Source of the DNA: Catellatospora methionotrophica
Lineage (GTDB): Bacteria; Actinomycetota; Actinomycetes; Mycobacteriales; Micromonosporaceae
DNA: 64,000 nt
Direction of reading: 5' to 3'
NCBI RefSeq assembly: GCF_011297335.1
Contig: NZ_JAAOTJ010000018.1
Span: 89,157 to 153,156 of the forward strand
Positions 1-8,223 of this stretch are shown here, one piece after another. The notes beneath the pieces were generated by a model, which was not told the DNA's origin, did no database searches, and saw nothing but the letters and a program-made list of their open reading frames with translations. The translations under genes and the position numbers were made by a program. Every line of letters begins with the position of its first letter. Positions within the stretch are counted from its first letter, which is position 1.

Positions 1-39
1 CTCGCCGGAAGCGAACGGGCCTGTGCTGCTGTTTCGTGA

Positions 40-1455
40 CTACTCGGCGTCCGCGCCGACGCGCTCGGGCAGCGGCACCCGCTGCGCCGGGACAGCGATC
101 TCGCCGTCGCGGCGGCCGTTGGCGTACTCGGCCAGCTCGGGGTCGCCCTCGTGGTGTCGCTGTCCCGCCTCGGCCTCGGCCTGCTCGGCGTCGGCCTCGA
201 CCTCGGCCTGCAGCTCCTCCGACAGCGCTTCCGCCTGCTGCGCCACCTCGACCAGCTCCGCCTGCACCTCGGGCATGTCGAACGCCTCGCGCTCCCCCGC
301 CTCGGCGGCCGAGTGGCGGGGGTTCGGGCGCATCTGGACGCGCGGATACTCGCCGGTCTCCACACCGCCGACCGCAGCGGCCATGACGGCCGCGGCGGCC
401 AGGTTGGCGACCCGCTCGGCCTCACGCTGCACGCGGGCCCGCACCGCCACCGCGTGACGCTCGGCGGACTCGGCCGCCCGGCGGGCCTCCTCCAGCCTGT
501 GCAACTCGTGGCCGAGCTCCTGGGTGGTCTCGCTCAGGCGCTGCTGGAGCTGGGCCACGTCGCGCTCGGCGGTCGCGCCGTCCTGGCGCGACTGGACCAG
601 ACGCTGCTGGGCGATGTCCAGCTCGGCCTGCAACTGGGCCAGCGCCTGGCGCCGGGCCCGGATCTCCTGCTGCACGACGGTGAGCTGCTGCTGGTGGGCG
701 GCGTTCTGGTCGTCGGCGCGGCGGCGCAGGTCGGTCGCGTGCTGCTGGGCCTCGGCGTGCAGCGCGGCGTTCTTCTGGTTCACCGCGGTGCGCTGACCGG
801 CCAGCTCACGCTCGGCGGCGGCGCGCATCTCGACGAGCTCGCGCTCGACGTTGGCCTTCCACTGCGAGACCTCCTGCTGGGTCTGCGCACGACCGGCCTC
901 GACCTCCTGCTGCACCCGCACCCGGGCGGCCTCGACCAGGGCGTCGGCCTCGGCGCGCGCGTGCTCGGCCTGCTGGGCGTTCTGGTCGTGCACGCGCTTG
1001 AGCTCCTGCTCGGCGCGCTCCAGGGCGGCCTCGCTCTCGGTGCGCAGCTGGTCGGCCCGCTCACGGGCCTCGGCGAGGATCTTCTCCGCCTCGTCCTTGT
1101 GGTGGGCCATCTGCTGGGCCGTGGTGGTGGTGATCGCCTCGGCCTGCTTCTCGGCCAGCTCCAGGATCTGGTCGACCATCGGGCCCAGGTGGCGGAAGGA
1201 GGCCCGCTCGACCTGCGCCGGGCGCTGGCGCAGCTCGGCCAGCTCGGACAGGTCGGTGTGCTGGCGCTTGAGCCGCTCGGTGAGGTCGCGGACCTGCCCG
1301 AGCGCCCGCTCGCGCTCGGCCGACAGCGACGACACCTCGGCGTTGATGCGCGCGATGTACTGCTCGACCTGCCGCTTGTCGTAACCGCGCAGCGTGACCT
1401 CGAAGTCGGGCCGTGCCGCCAGGTCGTCGCGCAGTACGTCCTCACTCTGAGACAT
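40..1455 (-). CDS. DivIVA-like coiled-coil filament protein
   Basis: A 471-residue protein predicted to form a cytoplasmic, membrane-curvature or polar scaffold filament. Residues about 15-60 carry the DivIVA-type N-terminal pattern (FEVTLRGYDKRQVEQYI followed by a short heptad helix). Residues about 80-350 are almost uninterrupted Ala/Glu/Gln/Arg coiled coil, and the C-terminal 100 residues are acidic and low in complexity. The start chosen is the ATG at 1455, five bases after GGAAGGA; a GTG five codons upstream would lie on that ribosome binding site. In actinomycetes, long relatives of this type (Scy/FilP/Wag31-like) take part in polar growth or cytoskeleton organisation; which of these applies is not decidable here. 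The gene is alone at the window edge, transcribed towards it. Confidence 0.85.
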   Translation of the reverse strand: MSQSEDVLRDDLAARPDFEVTLRGYDKRQVEQYIARINAEVSSLSAERERALGQVRDLTERLKRQHTDLSELAELRQRPAQVERASFRHLGPMVDQILELAEKQAEAITTTTAQQMAHHKDEAEKILAEARERADQLRTESEAALERAEQELKRVHDQNAQQAEHARAEADALVEAARVRVQQEVEAGRAQTQQEVSQWKANVERELVEMRAAAERELAGQRTAVNQKNAALHAEAQQHATDLRRRADDQNAAHQQQLTVVQQEIRARRQALAQLQAELDIAQQRLVQSRQDGATAERDVAQLQQRLSETTQELGHELHRLEEARRAAESAERHAVAVRARVQREAERVANLAAAAVMAAAVGGVETGEYPRVQMRPNPRHSAAEAGEREAFDMPEVQAELVEVAQQAEALSEELQAEVEADAEQAEAEAGQRHHEGDPELAEYANGRRDGEIAVPAQRVPLPERVGADAE

Positions 1456-1675
1456 ACGTCTTCCTTCCACAGATCACGAACGCGTCGGCCGGCGGGAGCC
1501 GCGCCGCGGGGGATGCGGCGCGGTCGGCGTACCCGCCTGCGCATCCGCAGACGGTACCGGCGTCCCTATGTTCGCCGTCACCCCGCCCCTTCACCAGTCC
1601 ACCGACCGTTCACGTTTGTGTCGGATCAGGGCCCGGCGGACACGCTGGCACCATCTCTGAGCCAAGATGACTTGC

Positions 1676-1700
1676 CTATGGCACCATCGTGGTGCCATAG
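1676..1700. promoter_or_regulatory. Perfect palindromic operator of the RHH regulator
   Basis: Two 11-base arms (CTATGGCACCA and its exact reverse complement) are separated by TCG and end 7 bases before the ATG at 1708. A further TGGCACCAT half-site lies at 1646-1654. Position and symmetry fit autoregulation by the ribbon-helix-helix protein encoded immediately downstream, which would then also control the DUF4097/ABC operon (inference). Confidence 0.7.
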
Positions 1701-1707
1701 TGATGCC

Positions 1708-2229
1708 ATGGAACTGACGCCGTACGTGGAGAAGCTTCGCGCCGAACTGGCCGTCGCCGCCGAGACCGGCGGGGAGGAGGCACGGGCCCTGGCCGAGCGC
1801 CTCGCCGTGCCGCTGGAGTCGGCGATCCGGCTGACGCTGCTCGAAGCGATCTCGGCAGCCGCCGACGAGATCACCCGGGAACTCGCCCCCGGCTCGGTCG
1901 AGGTGCGCCTGCGCGGACTCAACCCCGCGTTCGTGGTGAACACCCGCCAGAGCCCGCCCGACGAGTACGCCCCCGCCCCCACCGCCGCCGCCCCGGCCTG
2001 GGACGAGGCCGCCGCCGGGGAGAAGGGCGCGACCTCGCGGATCAACCTGCGCCTGCCCGACGAGCTCAAAGCGCGCATCGACGAGGCCGCCGCCCGCGAG
2101 CGGCTGTCGGCCAACACCTGGCTGGTCCGGGCCGCCGCCGCCGCACTGGACGCGGCCGCCGCCCCGCGCCCCGCCGCCCGGCCCGGCGGCACCGACCTCG
2201 GGCAGCGCTACACCGGCTGGGCCCGCTGA
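1708..2229 (+). CDS. Ribbon-helix-helix (HicB/Arc-like) transcriptional regulator
   Basis: A 173-residue protein. Residues 1-80 form an alpha/beta N-terminal region of no known function and residues 82-107 are an Ala/Pro linker. Residues 109-150 (SRINLRLPDELKARIDEAA then SANTWLVRAA) have the beta-strand/helix/helix pattern of a ribbon-helix-helix DNA-binding domain, commonly annotated as HicB-family antitoxin. No toxin gene is adjacent. Instead the gene leads a DUF4097 gene and an ABC-2 exporter in the same direction, so it is more likely the operon's own repressor than half of a toxin-antitoxin pair. The start is the ATG at 1708; the reading frame is open far upstream but that stretch is antisense to the DivIVA-like gene. 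A perfect palindrome directly upstream is the probable binding site. Confidence 0.85.
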   Translation: MELTPYVEKLRAELAVAAETGGEEARALAERLAVPLESAIRLTLLEAISAAADEITRELAPGSVEVRLRGLNPAFVVNTRQSPPDEYAPAPTAAAPAWDEAAAGEKGATSRINLRLPDELKARIDEAAARERLSANTWLVRAAAAALDAAAAPRPAARPGGTDLGQRYTGWAR

Positions 2230-2270
2230 CCCGCCCACCGGCCACTACCAAGACCTGCGAGGAAACCGCC

Positions 2271-3161
2271 ATGCCCACATTCGACACACCCGAGCCCATC
2301 GCCGTATCGCTGAGCGTCGTCGCGGCCGACGTCCGGATCGTCGCCGCCGACCGCACCGACACCGTGGTCGAGGTCCGCGCCGCCAACAACAGCACCAGGT
2401 CCGCCCGGCTGGTCGAGCAGACCCGCGTCGAGTACGCCGACGGCCGCCTGCTGGTCAAGACGCCCAAGCACCTCGGCACCCTGTTCGGCCGCACCGGCTC
2501 CATCGACGTCGAGATCCACCTGCCCGCCGGGTCCACCCTCGACGGCGACACCGGACTGGGCGACCTGCACGCCGACGGGCGGCTGGGCGACTGCCGGTTC
2601 AGCTCCGGCTACGGCCGGCTGCACTTCGCCCAGACCGCGAACCTGCGCGCCAGCACCGGCGCCGGCGAGATCAGCGCCGAGCAGGTGCTCGGCGACGCCG
2701 AACTGTCCACCGGGGCCGGCCGCACCCGGGTCGGGCACATCGCGGGCAACGCCGTCATCAAGAGCTCGACCGGCGGCTGCGAGGTCGGCACGATCACCGG
2801 CACCGGCCGCATCAACGGCGCGGACGGCCCCATCGTCGTCGGCCGGGCCGCAGCCGAGCTGACCGCGAAGACCGCCAACGGCGACGTCCGGGTCGACCGG
2901 GCCGAGGCCGGGCTCACCGCCAAGACCGCGTTCGGCGACATCCGCGTCGGCGCGGCCGTACGCGGCACGCACGTGCTGGAGACCTCCGCCGGGCGCATCG
3001 ACGTCGGCATCCCCGAGGGCACCGCCGCCTGGCTGGACCTGCGCTCCACCAGCACGGTGCGCAACTCCCTGGACACCGTCCCCGGACCCGAGGAGGCCGA
3101 CGAGCGCGTCGAGGTGCGCGCCCGGACCTCGTGGGGCGACATCACCATCCACCGCGCCTGA
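2271..3161 (+). CDS. DUF4097 beta-strand repeat protein
   Basis: A 296-residue protein built of short repeating beta strands (for example the repeated pattern T-x-x-G-D-V/I-R-V-x-x-A at residues about 195-235), typical of the DUF4097 parallel beta-helix family often called putative adhesin. There is no signal peptide or membrane segment, so it probably stays in the cytoplasm. The ATG at 2271 follows GCGAGGA. It sits between the RHH regulator and an ABC-2 exporter, a gene order recurrent in actinomycetes. Its biochemical role is unknown; a part in sensing or gating the exporter is only inferred from context. Confidence 0.85.
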   Translation: MPTFDTPEPIAVSLSVVAADVRIVAADRTDTVVEVRAANNSTRSARLVEQTRVEYADGRLLVKTPKHLGTLFGRTGSIDVEIHLPAGSTLDGDTGLGDLHADGRLGDCRFSSGYGRLHFAQTANLRASTGAGEISAEQVLGDAELSTGAGRTRVGHIAGNAVIKSSTGGCEVGTITGTGRINGADGPIVVGRAAAELTAKTANGDVRVDRAEAGLTAKTAFGDIRVGAAVRGTHVLETSAGRIDVGIPEGTAAWLDLRSTSTVRNSLDTVPGPEEADERVEVRARTSWGDITIHRA

Positions 3162-3173
3162 AAGGACATCCCC

Positions 3174-4136
3174 ATGCCCACCCCCAGCAACGCCATCGAG
3201 GTCACCGGCCTGCGCAAGGCGTACGGCGACAAGACCGTCCTGGACGGCATCGACCTGCACGTGCCCGCCGGCACCATCTTCTCCCTGCTCGGCCCGAACG
3301 GCGCGGGCAAGACCACCGCCGTGAACATCATGTCCACCCTGCTGCGCCCCGACGCGGGCCGGATCCGCATCGCGGGCCACGACCCGGCCACCCACGCCGA
3401 CGACGTCCGCGCCGCGATCGGCCTGACCGGCCAGTTCTCCGCCGTCGACAACTTCCTCACCGGCGGCGAGAACATGGCCCTGATGGCCGACCTGAACCAC
3501 CTCGACCGCCGTGAAGGCCGCCGCCGCGTCGCCGACCTCCTGGAACGCTTCGACCTCACCGAGGCCGCCGGCAAGCACGCCACGACCTACTCCGGCGGCA
3601 TGCGGCGACGCCTCGACCTGGCGATGACCCTGGTCGGCAACCCGCGCGTGGTGTTCCTCGACGAGCCGACCACCGGCCTGGACCCGCGCAGCCGCCGCAC
3701 CATGTGGGACAGCATCCGCACCCTGGTCGCCGACGGCGTCACCATCTTCCTCACCACCCAGTATCTGGAAGAGGCCGACCAGCTCGCCGACCGGGTCGCG
3801 CTGCTCGACCACGGCCGCATCATCGCCGAGGGCACCCCCGCCGAACTCAAGCGCCTCATCCCGGGCGGCCACATCCGGCTGCGCTTCGCCGGGCTCGCCG
3901 AACTGGAGTCCGCCTCCCGCGTGTTCGGCGCGTCGACCCGTGACGACGACGCGCTCACCCTGCAGGTGCCCAGCGACGGCGGCGTCCGCTCGCTGCGCGA
4001 GGTCCTCGACCGGCTCGACGGCGCGGCCGTCGAGATCGCCGAGCTGACCGTGCACACCCCCGACCTCGACGACGTCTTCCTCACCCTGACCGGCCGCCCC
4101 GACACCGCCATCCTCGAAGGAGCGAACAACCGATGA
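3174..4136 (+). CDS. ABC transporter ATP-binding protein (DrrA-like)
   Basis: A 320-residue ATPase subunit of an ABC-2 type exporter. Walker A is at residues 40-48 (GPNGAGKTT), the signature YSGGMRRR at about 139-146, Walker B VVFLDEPTTGLDP at about 158-170, and the H-loop region follows as a TTQYLEEAD stretch. The C-terminal 90 residues match the extension of daunorubicin-resistance type ATPases (DrrA). The start ATG follows GAAAGGA. Its stop overlaps the permease start by four bases (ATGA), so the two are translationally coupled. Substrate unknown; drug or lipid efflux is typical for the family. Confidence 0.93.
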   Translation: MPTPSNAIEVTGLRKAYGDKTVLDGIDLHVPAGTIFSLLGPNGAGKTTAVNIMSTLLRPDAGRIRIAGHDPATHADDVRAAIGLTGQFSAVDNFLTGGENMALMADLNHLDRREGRRRVADLLERFDLTEAAGKHATTYSGGMRRRLDLAMTLVGNPRVVFLDEPTTGLDPRSRRTMWDSIRTLVADGVTIFLTTQYLEEADQLADRVALLDHGRIIAEGTPAELKRLIPGGHIRLRFAGLAELESASRVFGASTRDDDALTLQVPSDGGVRSLREVLDRLDGAAVEIAELTVHTPDLDDVFLTLTGRPDTAILEGANNR

Positions 4137-4918
4137 GCACCAACGCGTACGCGCTGCGCGACTCGACCACCATGCTGCGCCGCTACCTGCTGCGGGCCCG
4201 CCGCTACCCGCTGATCGGCTTCCTCATCGGCATCCCGGTGATCATGCTGCTGCTGTTCGTGTACGTCTTCGGCGGCACGCTGGGCGACGGCATCGCCGCG
4301 GGCGGCGGCCGGGCCGCGTACGCCAACTACGTCACCCCCGGCATCCTGCTGCTGGCCATCGCCAGCGCGCCGCAGCTCACCTCGATCGGCGTCGCACAGG
4401 ACATGGCCGAGGGCATCATCGCCCGGTTCCGCACCATGGCCATCTTCCGGCCCGCGGTGCTGACCGGCCACGTGCTGGGCAACCTCGTCCAGCTGGTCGT
4501 CGCGCTGGCCGTCGTCATCGGCGTCGCCGTGCTCGTCGGCTTCCGCCCGAACGCGACCCCGGTCGAGTGGCTGGCCGCGGCGGGCCTGCTGACCCTGGTC
4601 TCGTTCGCCGTCACCTGGTTCGGCGTGGCCTGCGGGCTGACCGCCCGTACCGTCGAGTCGGCCAGCAACCTGCCGATGCCGCTGATCCTGCTGCCGTTCC
4701 TGGGCAGCGGATTCGTCCCCACCGACTCCATGCCCGGGGCCGTCAGCTGGGCCGCCGAGTACCAGCCGTTCACCCCCGTCATGGAGACCCTGCGCGGCCT
4801 GCTGCTGGGCACCGGCATCGGCGACAGCGCCTGGCTGGCCGTCGCCTGGAGCGCCGCCATCACCGTCTTCTGCTACCTCTGGGCCAAGCGCCGCTTCAAC
4901 CGCGACGGCGTCGCCTGA
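4133..4918 (+). CDS. ABC-2 type transporter permease (DrrB-like)
   Basis: A 261-residue inner-membrane protein with about six hydrophobic segments (residues about 30-50, 65-85, 115-140, 145-170, 180-200 and 230-250), matching the ABC-2 permease fold of DrrB-type exporters. It overlaps the ATPase gene by ATGA and is the last gene of the operon. A long inverted repeat (4941-5015) begins 22 bases after its stop and probably ends the transcript. Substrate cannot be told from sequence. Confidence 0.92.
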   Translation: MSTNAYALRDSTTMLRRYLLRARRYPLIGFLIGIPVIMLLLFVYVFGGTLGDGIAAGGGRAAYANYVTPGILLLAIASAPQLTSIGVAQDMAEGIIARFRTMAIFRPAVLTGHVLGNLVQLVVALAVVIGVAVLVGFRPNATPVEWLAAAGLLTLVSFAVTWFGVACGLTARTVESASNLPMPLILLPFLGSGFVPTDSMPGAVSWAAEYQPFTPVMETLRGLLLGTGIGDSAWLAVAWSAAITVFCYLWAKRRFNRDGVA

Positions 4919-4940
4919 TCCGTACCGCCGACCCAACCAT

Positions 4941-5015
4941 GATCGTCCGATTTGCCAGGCACATGTCCGAATCATGGACGGGCTTTCGCCCACCTGCCTG
5001 GCAAGTCGGACGATC
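4941..5015. repeat. Long inverted repeat after the ABC operon
   Basis: Arms of 21 bases at 4941-4961 and 4995-5015 are complementary with one mismatch (starting GATCGTCCGA on the left). Between them lies a nested GGGC-TTTC-GCCC hairpin at 4980-4991. It may act as a terminator but has no T-run; the length and near-perfection also fit a small palindromic dispersed repeat. The rest of the gap 5016-5282 shows no gene. Confidence 0.7.
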
Positions 5016-5161
5016 AACGCCGTCGTGGTCGACGCGCGGAACGCCCCGGCGCGCAGACGCGCGCACGCTGGCCGTGCCGCCGCCCAGCGGAACGCAAGCT
5101 CTCGCGGCGCTCGGAGCCGGGGAGCGCGGTAGGCCGGACGCGCCAGGGCAGCGGAGGTAGC

Positions 5162-5263
5162 GCGGTGACCAGGGCCGAGTCGGGCGGCCGGACCGCATGC
5201 GGTGCCGCGCAGGTGGTCGCGGTGATCAGAGCCGACTCGGGCGGCGGGAACGGATGCGCTGGA
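5162..5263. repeat. Imperfect tandem duplication, period 57
   Basis: The stretch 5162-5206 (GCGGTGACCAGGGCCGAGTC...) recurs at 5219-5263 (GCGGTGATCAGAGCCGACTC...) with a spacing of 57 bases and roughly 80 % identity by eye. It lies just upstream of the membrane protein gene at 5283, with no reading frame of its own. It could be a duplicated promoter or operator segment; function unknown. Confidence 0.55.
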
Positions 5264-5282
5264 GCCGCGCTAGCCTGCCGGG

Positions 5283-6554
5283 ATGAGCGATGCCGTCGCC
5301 GCAACACCTGAGCGCCGCGGATCGGCCGCCCTGGCGGCCCTGATCGGCGGGCTCGCGGGTGTGGCGGTGACCGCGTCCTGGGGTGCCTGGGCGATGGCGG
5401 GCGGGGCGGTCGCGGGCGCGCTGCTGCTCGGGCTCGTCGACGCGCTGGCCCGCGCCCGGCAGCGGCCGGGTGAGATCCCGGCGCTGTGGTCGCGCATCGT
5501 CATGAGCGCCGCGCTGGCCGCACCCTGCGGCTGGGCACTGGCCGCGCTGGGTGCGAACGCGCTGCTCGTCGGCGTCATCGCGGGTGGTGTCGCGGGGCTG
5601 CTAGGTGTCAGGCCGCACAAGGTGGTGCTCGGGCCGCTGGTCGGGGCGGCGCTCGGCTGGGCGATGGCGGGCGTGCCCGGTGCGATCGTCGCGGCGGTGA
5701 CCGTCGCGGTCTTCCGGGTCCTGTCGGCGCTGCTGTTCCGCGAGCCGCAGGTCAGCCTGCTGGCCGAGCGGGTCGACGCGGCGCGGCTGCCGTTCGTGGT
5801 GCCACTGGCGGCCCGTACCCGCTATGTCGGCACCGGCTACGTCGCCGACCTCGCGGAGCGGATCGGCGGGCAGCACCGGCCCGACCATCCCGACATCGGC
5901 ATCGTGGCGTCGCTGGACGAGCTGACCGGGCCCGGTTTCGACCCGGCGGGCACGGTCCCGCTGGTGCGCGAGTTCTACGAGCACACCACGCGGTTCACGC
6001 TGGACATCGAGCCGCGCTGGCGGGTCTGGGTCCGGCCCGGCTACCTGCTCTACCGCCACCTGCTGGCCCGGCCGCTGGGACAGGCGAACGTGCCGATGAA
6101 CCAGCGCGAGACCCAGCGCGGCGTACGCAGCCGCATCGACACGGTCAGCGTCGACGGCGAGGTGACGGTCCGCGGCTGGATCCGCTCGTACGCCGACACC
6201 GACGAGCCGATCTACGTGGGCGTCTACACCACCTACCGGCACGAAGGGCGCGGCTACGTCAGCGTCGGCTTCCCGCTGCCGCAGGCGAGCTTCACCGCCA
6301 CCCTGGAACCCCGTTCCCGGCCGGACGGCGGGCTGGCCCTGTCCAGCCGTAGCACGCTGGACCAGCCCGGCCACTACCTGAGTTTTGTCGACCCGGACGA
6401 CGGGCGGCTGACCGCGGCCGCGGTGCACGGCTTCGCCGAGGACCTGGATGTATACGTACAGGATGGGCATCTGCGGGCGGAGCACGCATTCCGGGTGTTC
6501 GGCCTCCCGTTCCTGATCCTGCACTACCGCATCCACCGCAAACCCGCACCCTGA
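5283..6554 (+). CDS. Membrane-anchored protein of unknown function
   Basis: A 423-residue protein that I do not recognise. Residues about 18-155 hold four to five Ala/Gly/Val-rich membrane segments. Residues about 160-415 form a soluble domain rich in Arg and Tyr, with a beta-rich part at about 280-370. The start ATG lies about one base after GCCGGG and lacks a strong ribosome binding site, suggesting a leaderless transcript. It stands alone between two intergenic regions that carry repeats. No enzyme motif was seen. Confidence 0.75.
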   Translation: MSDAVAATPERRGSAALAALIGGLAGVAVTASWGAWAMAGGAVAGALLLGLVDALARARQRPGEIPALWSRIVMSAALAAPCGWALAALGANALLVGVIAGGVAGLLGVRPHKVVLGPLVGAALGWAMAGVPGAIVAAVTVAVFRVLSALLFREPQVSLLAERVDAARLPFVVPLAARTRYVGTGYVADLAERIGGQHRPDHPDIGIVASLDELTGPGFDPAGTVPLVREFYEHTTRFTLDIEPRWRVWVRPGYLLYRHLLARPLGQANVPMNQRETQRGVRSRIDTVSVDGEVTVRGWIRSYADTDEPIYVGVYTTYRHEGRGYVSVGFPLPQASFTATLEPRSRPDGGLALSSRSTLDQPGHYLSFVDPDDGRLTAAAVHGFAEDLDVYVQDGHLRAEHAFRVFGLPFLILHYRIHRKPAP

Positions 6555-6644
6555 CGGCAACCGATCCCCACTGCCGCAACCCCAGCCCGGCCCACCGACG
6601 ACAAACCTCCCCAAATCGACGGCCCCACCCTGCAGTCCACGTTG

Positions 6645-6710
6645 AAGATCTGTTTTTGTGGACGCCAGGTGCCCCCATAGGGGCATCCAGCGTCCCCAAA
6701 AACAGATCTT
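6645..6710. repeat. 66-base palindrome with nested stem
   Basis: Arms of 21 bases (6645-6665 and 6690-6710, AAGATCTGTTTTTG... against ...CAAAAACAGATCTT) pair with one mismatch; the inside also pairs (GTGCCCC against GGGGCAT). It lies in the 337-base gap 6555-6891, between a gene end and a gene start, and the rest of that gap shows no gene. The T-rich arms could terminate transcription in both directions, but length and symmetry resemble dispersed palindromic repeats. Confidence 0.7.
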
Positions 6711-6891
6711 GCGCATTGCCCGGACGGCAGCGACGGAGCATATTGGATAAAGCGGACACGAGGAGCGTGAGTCAGGTGTAGGGCGCGGGCGGTCCGACCG
6801 GTCCGTGGCCGGGTGGTCACTGCTCGTAGCCTTACCTTGCCCGTACACGCAGCGTGCGTGGATCGGATCAAGGCCTGCCTAGGATCGGGGC

Positions 6892-8208
6892 ATGGCGGAA
6901 CGTGAGAAGGTCGCGCACCTGCTGCGGAGGGCAACGTTCGGGCCCACCGCCGACGAGGTGGACCAAGCCGAACGGGCCGGATACCAGGCGACTGTCGAGC
7001 AACTGCTCACACCGGTCGGCGTCGACCGGGGCGCGGCCCGCACCGCGGCCCCGAAGTTCGGCGCCGACCCCTACACCGACCTGCCCAAGAAGCCGACCCG
7101 CGAGCAGCGGCAGAAGGCTCAGCAGGCGCGCAAGGAGCAGGTGCAGCAGCTCACGCACTGGTGGGTGGACCGCATGGTCGCCGCTGATCACCAGTTCACC
7201 GAGAAGCTGGTCTTCTTCTGGCACGGCCACTGGGCGACCAGCGTGCAGAAGGTCAAGTCGGCCGCGCTGATGGCGGCCCAGCAGGACACCTTCCGGCGCG
7301 ACGGCCGGGGTGACTTCGGGGTGCTGGTGCGGGCGATGCTGCGCGACGGCGCGCTGATCCACTGGCTGGACGGGCAGCGCAACACCCGTAAGGCCCCGAA
7401 CGAGAACCTGGCCCGCGAGCTGATGGAGCTGTTCACGCTCGGCATCGGCGCGTACACCGAAGCCGATGTGAAGGGCGCGGCCCGCGCGCTGACCGGCTGG
7501 ACCGTGGACCGGGTCGACGGCACTGCCACGTTTCAGCAGGCCCGGCATGACAACGGCGCGAAGACCGTGCTCGGGCGCACCGGCCCGCTGGACGCAGACT
7601 CGCTCGCCGAGGTGATCCTGGCGCAGCCCGCCGCGAAGACGTTCCTGCCGGAGCGGCTGTGGTTCCGGTTCGCCTCCGGCGAGCCGATGCCGAAGGAGGC
7701 ACGCGACCGGCTGTCGGCGGCCTTCGCCGGGCACGACGTGACCGCGCTGGTCCGGGCGATGCTGCTGGACGACCAGTTCGCGACCACCGGCGGGCAGCTG
7801 GTCAAGCAGCCGGTGGAGTGGCTGGTCGGCGCGGTGCGCCAGCTCGGCGCGGCGGGCAGCGCTGACGACAAGCAGCGCAAGCAGCTCTACCAGGGCCTGA
7901 CCCGGCTCGACCAGGTGCCGTTCAAGCCGCCGAGCGTCGGCGGCTGGCCATCGGGCACAGCCTGGCTCAACACGTTCGCGACGCAGACGCGGGTGCAGCT
8001 GGCGCAGGCCCTGTCGGCCGCGGCGAGCCCGGCGTTCCTGGAGCGGCTGTCGGCCGCCCCGGTCAAGGGCCGCCCGGAGGCGCTGGCCCGGCTGCTGGTC
8101 GTGGACGCGTGGACGGACCGGACCCGGGCGGTGCTGGACGCCGCGGCCAAGGACGCCAAGAAGCTGACCGTGCTGGGGCTGATCAGCCCCGAGTACGCGG
8201 TGCACTGA
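6892..8208 (+). CDS. DUF1800 family protein
   Basis: A 438-residue protein of the DUF1800 family. Recognisable stretches are KVAHLLRRATFG near the N-terminus, FTEKLVFFWHGHWATS at about residue 100, NENLARELMELFTLG at about 170, and a GGWPSGTAWLN motif near 350. The family is nearly always encoded next to a DUF1501 protein, as here (15 bases downstream), so the two probably act together. No signal peptide is visible. The biochemical function of the pair is not established; links to secreted polymers or redox chemistry have been suggested for some members. Confidence 0.9.
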   Translation: MAEREKVAHLLRRATFGPTADEVDQAERAGYQATVEQLLTPVGVDRGAARTAAPKFGADPYTDLPKKPTREQRQKAQQARKEQVQQLTHWWVDRMVAADHQFTEKLVFFWHGHWATSVQKVKSAALMAAQQDTFRRDGRGDFGVLVRAMLRDGALIHWLDGQRNTRKAPNENLARELMELFTLGIGAYTEADVKGAARALTGWTVDRVDGTATFQQARHDNGAKTVLGRTGPLDADSLAEVILAQPAAKTFLPERLWFRFASGEPMPKEARDRLSAAFAGHDVTALVRAMLLDDQFATTGGQLVKQPVEWLVGAVRQLGAAGSADDKQRKQLYQGLTRLDQVPFKPPSVGGWPSGTAWLNTFATQTRVQLAQALSAAASPAFLERLSAAPVKGRPEALARLLVVDAWTDRTRAVLDAAAKDAKKLTVLGLISPEYAVH

Positions 8209-8223
8209 GAAGGAGGACGCGCG

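Noticed and set aside
151..1707. Open frame running into the RHH regulator gene
   Set aside because: It is antisense to the DivIVA-like gene; the regulator starts at 1708, directly behind the palindrome.
1708..2229. HicAB-type toxin-antitoxin module
   Set aside because: The regulator resembles HicB-type proteins but no small toxin gene is adjacent on either side.
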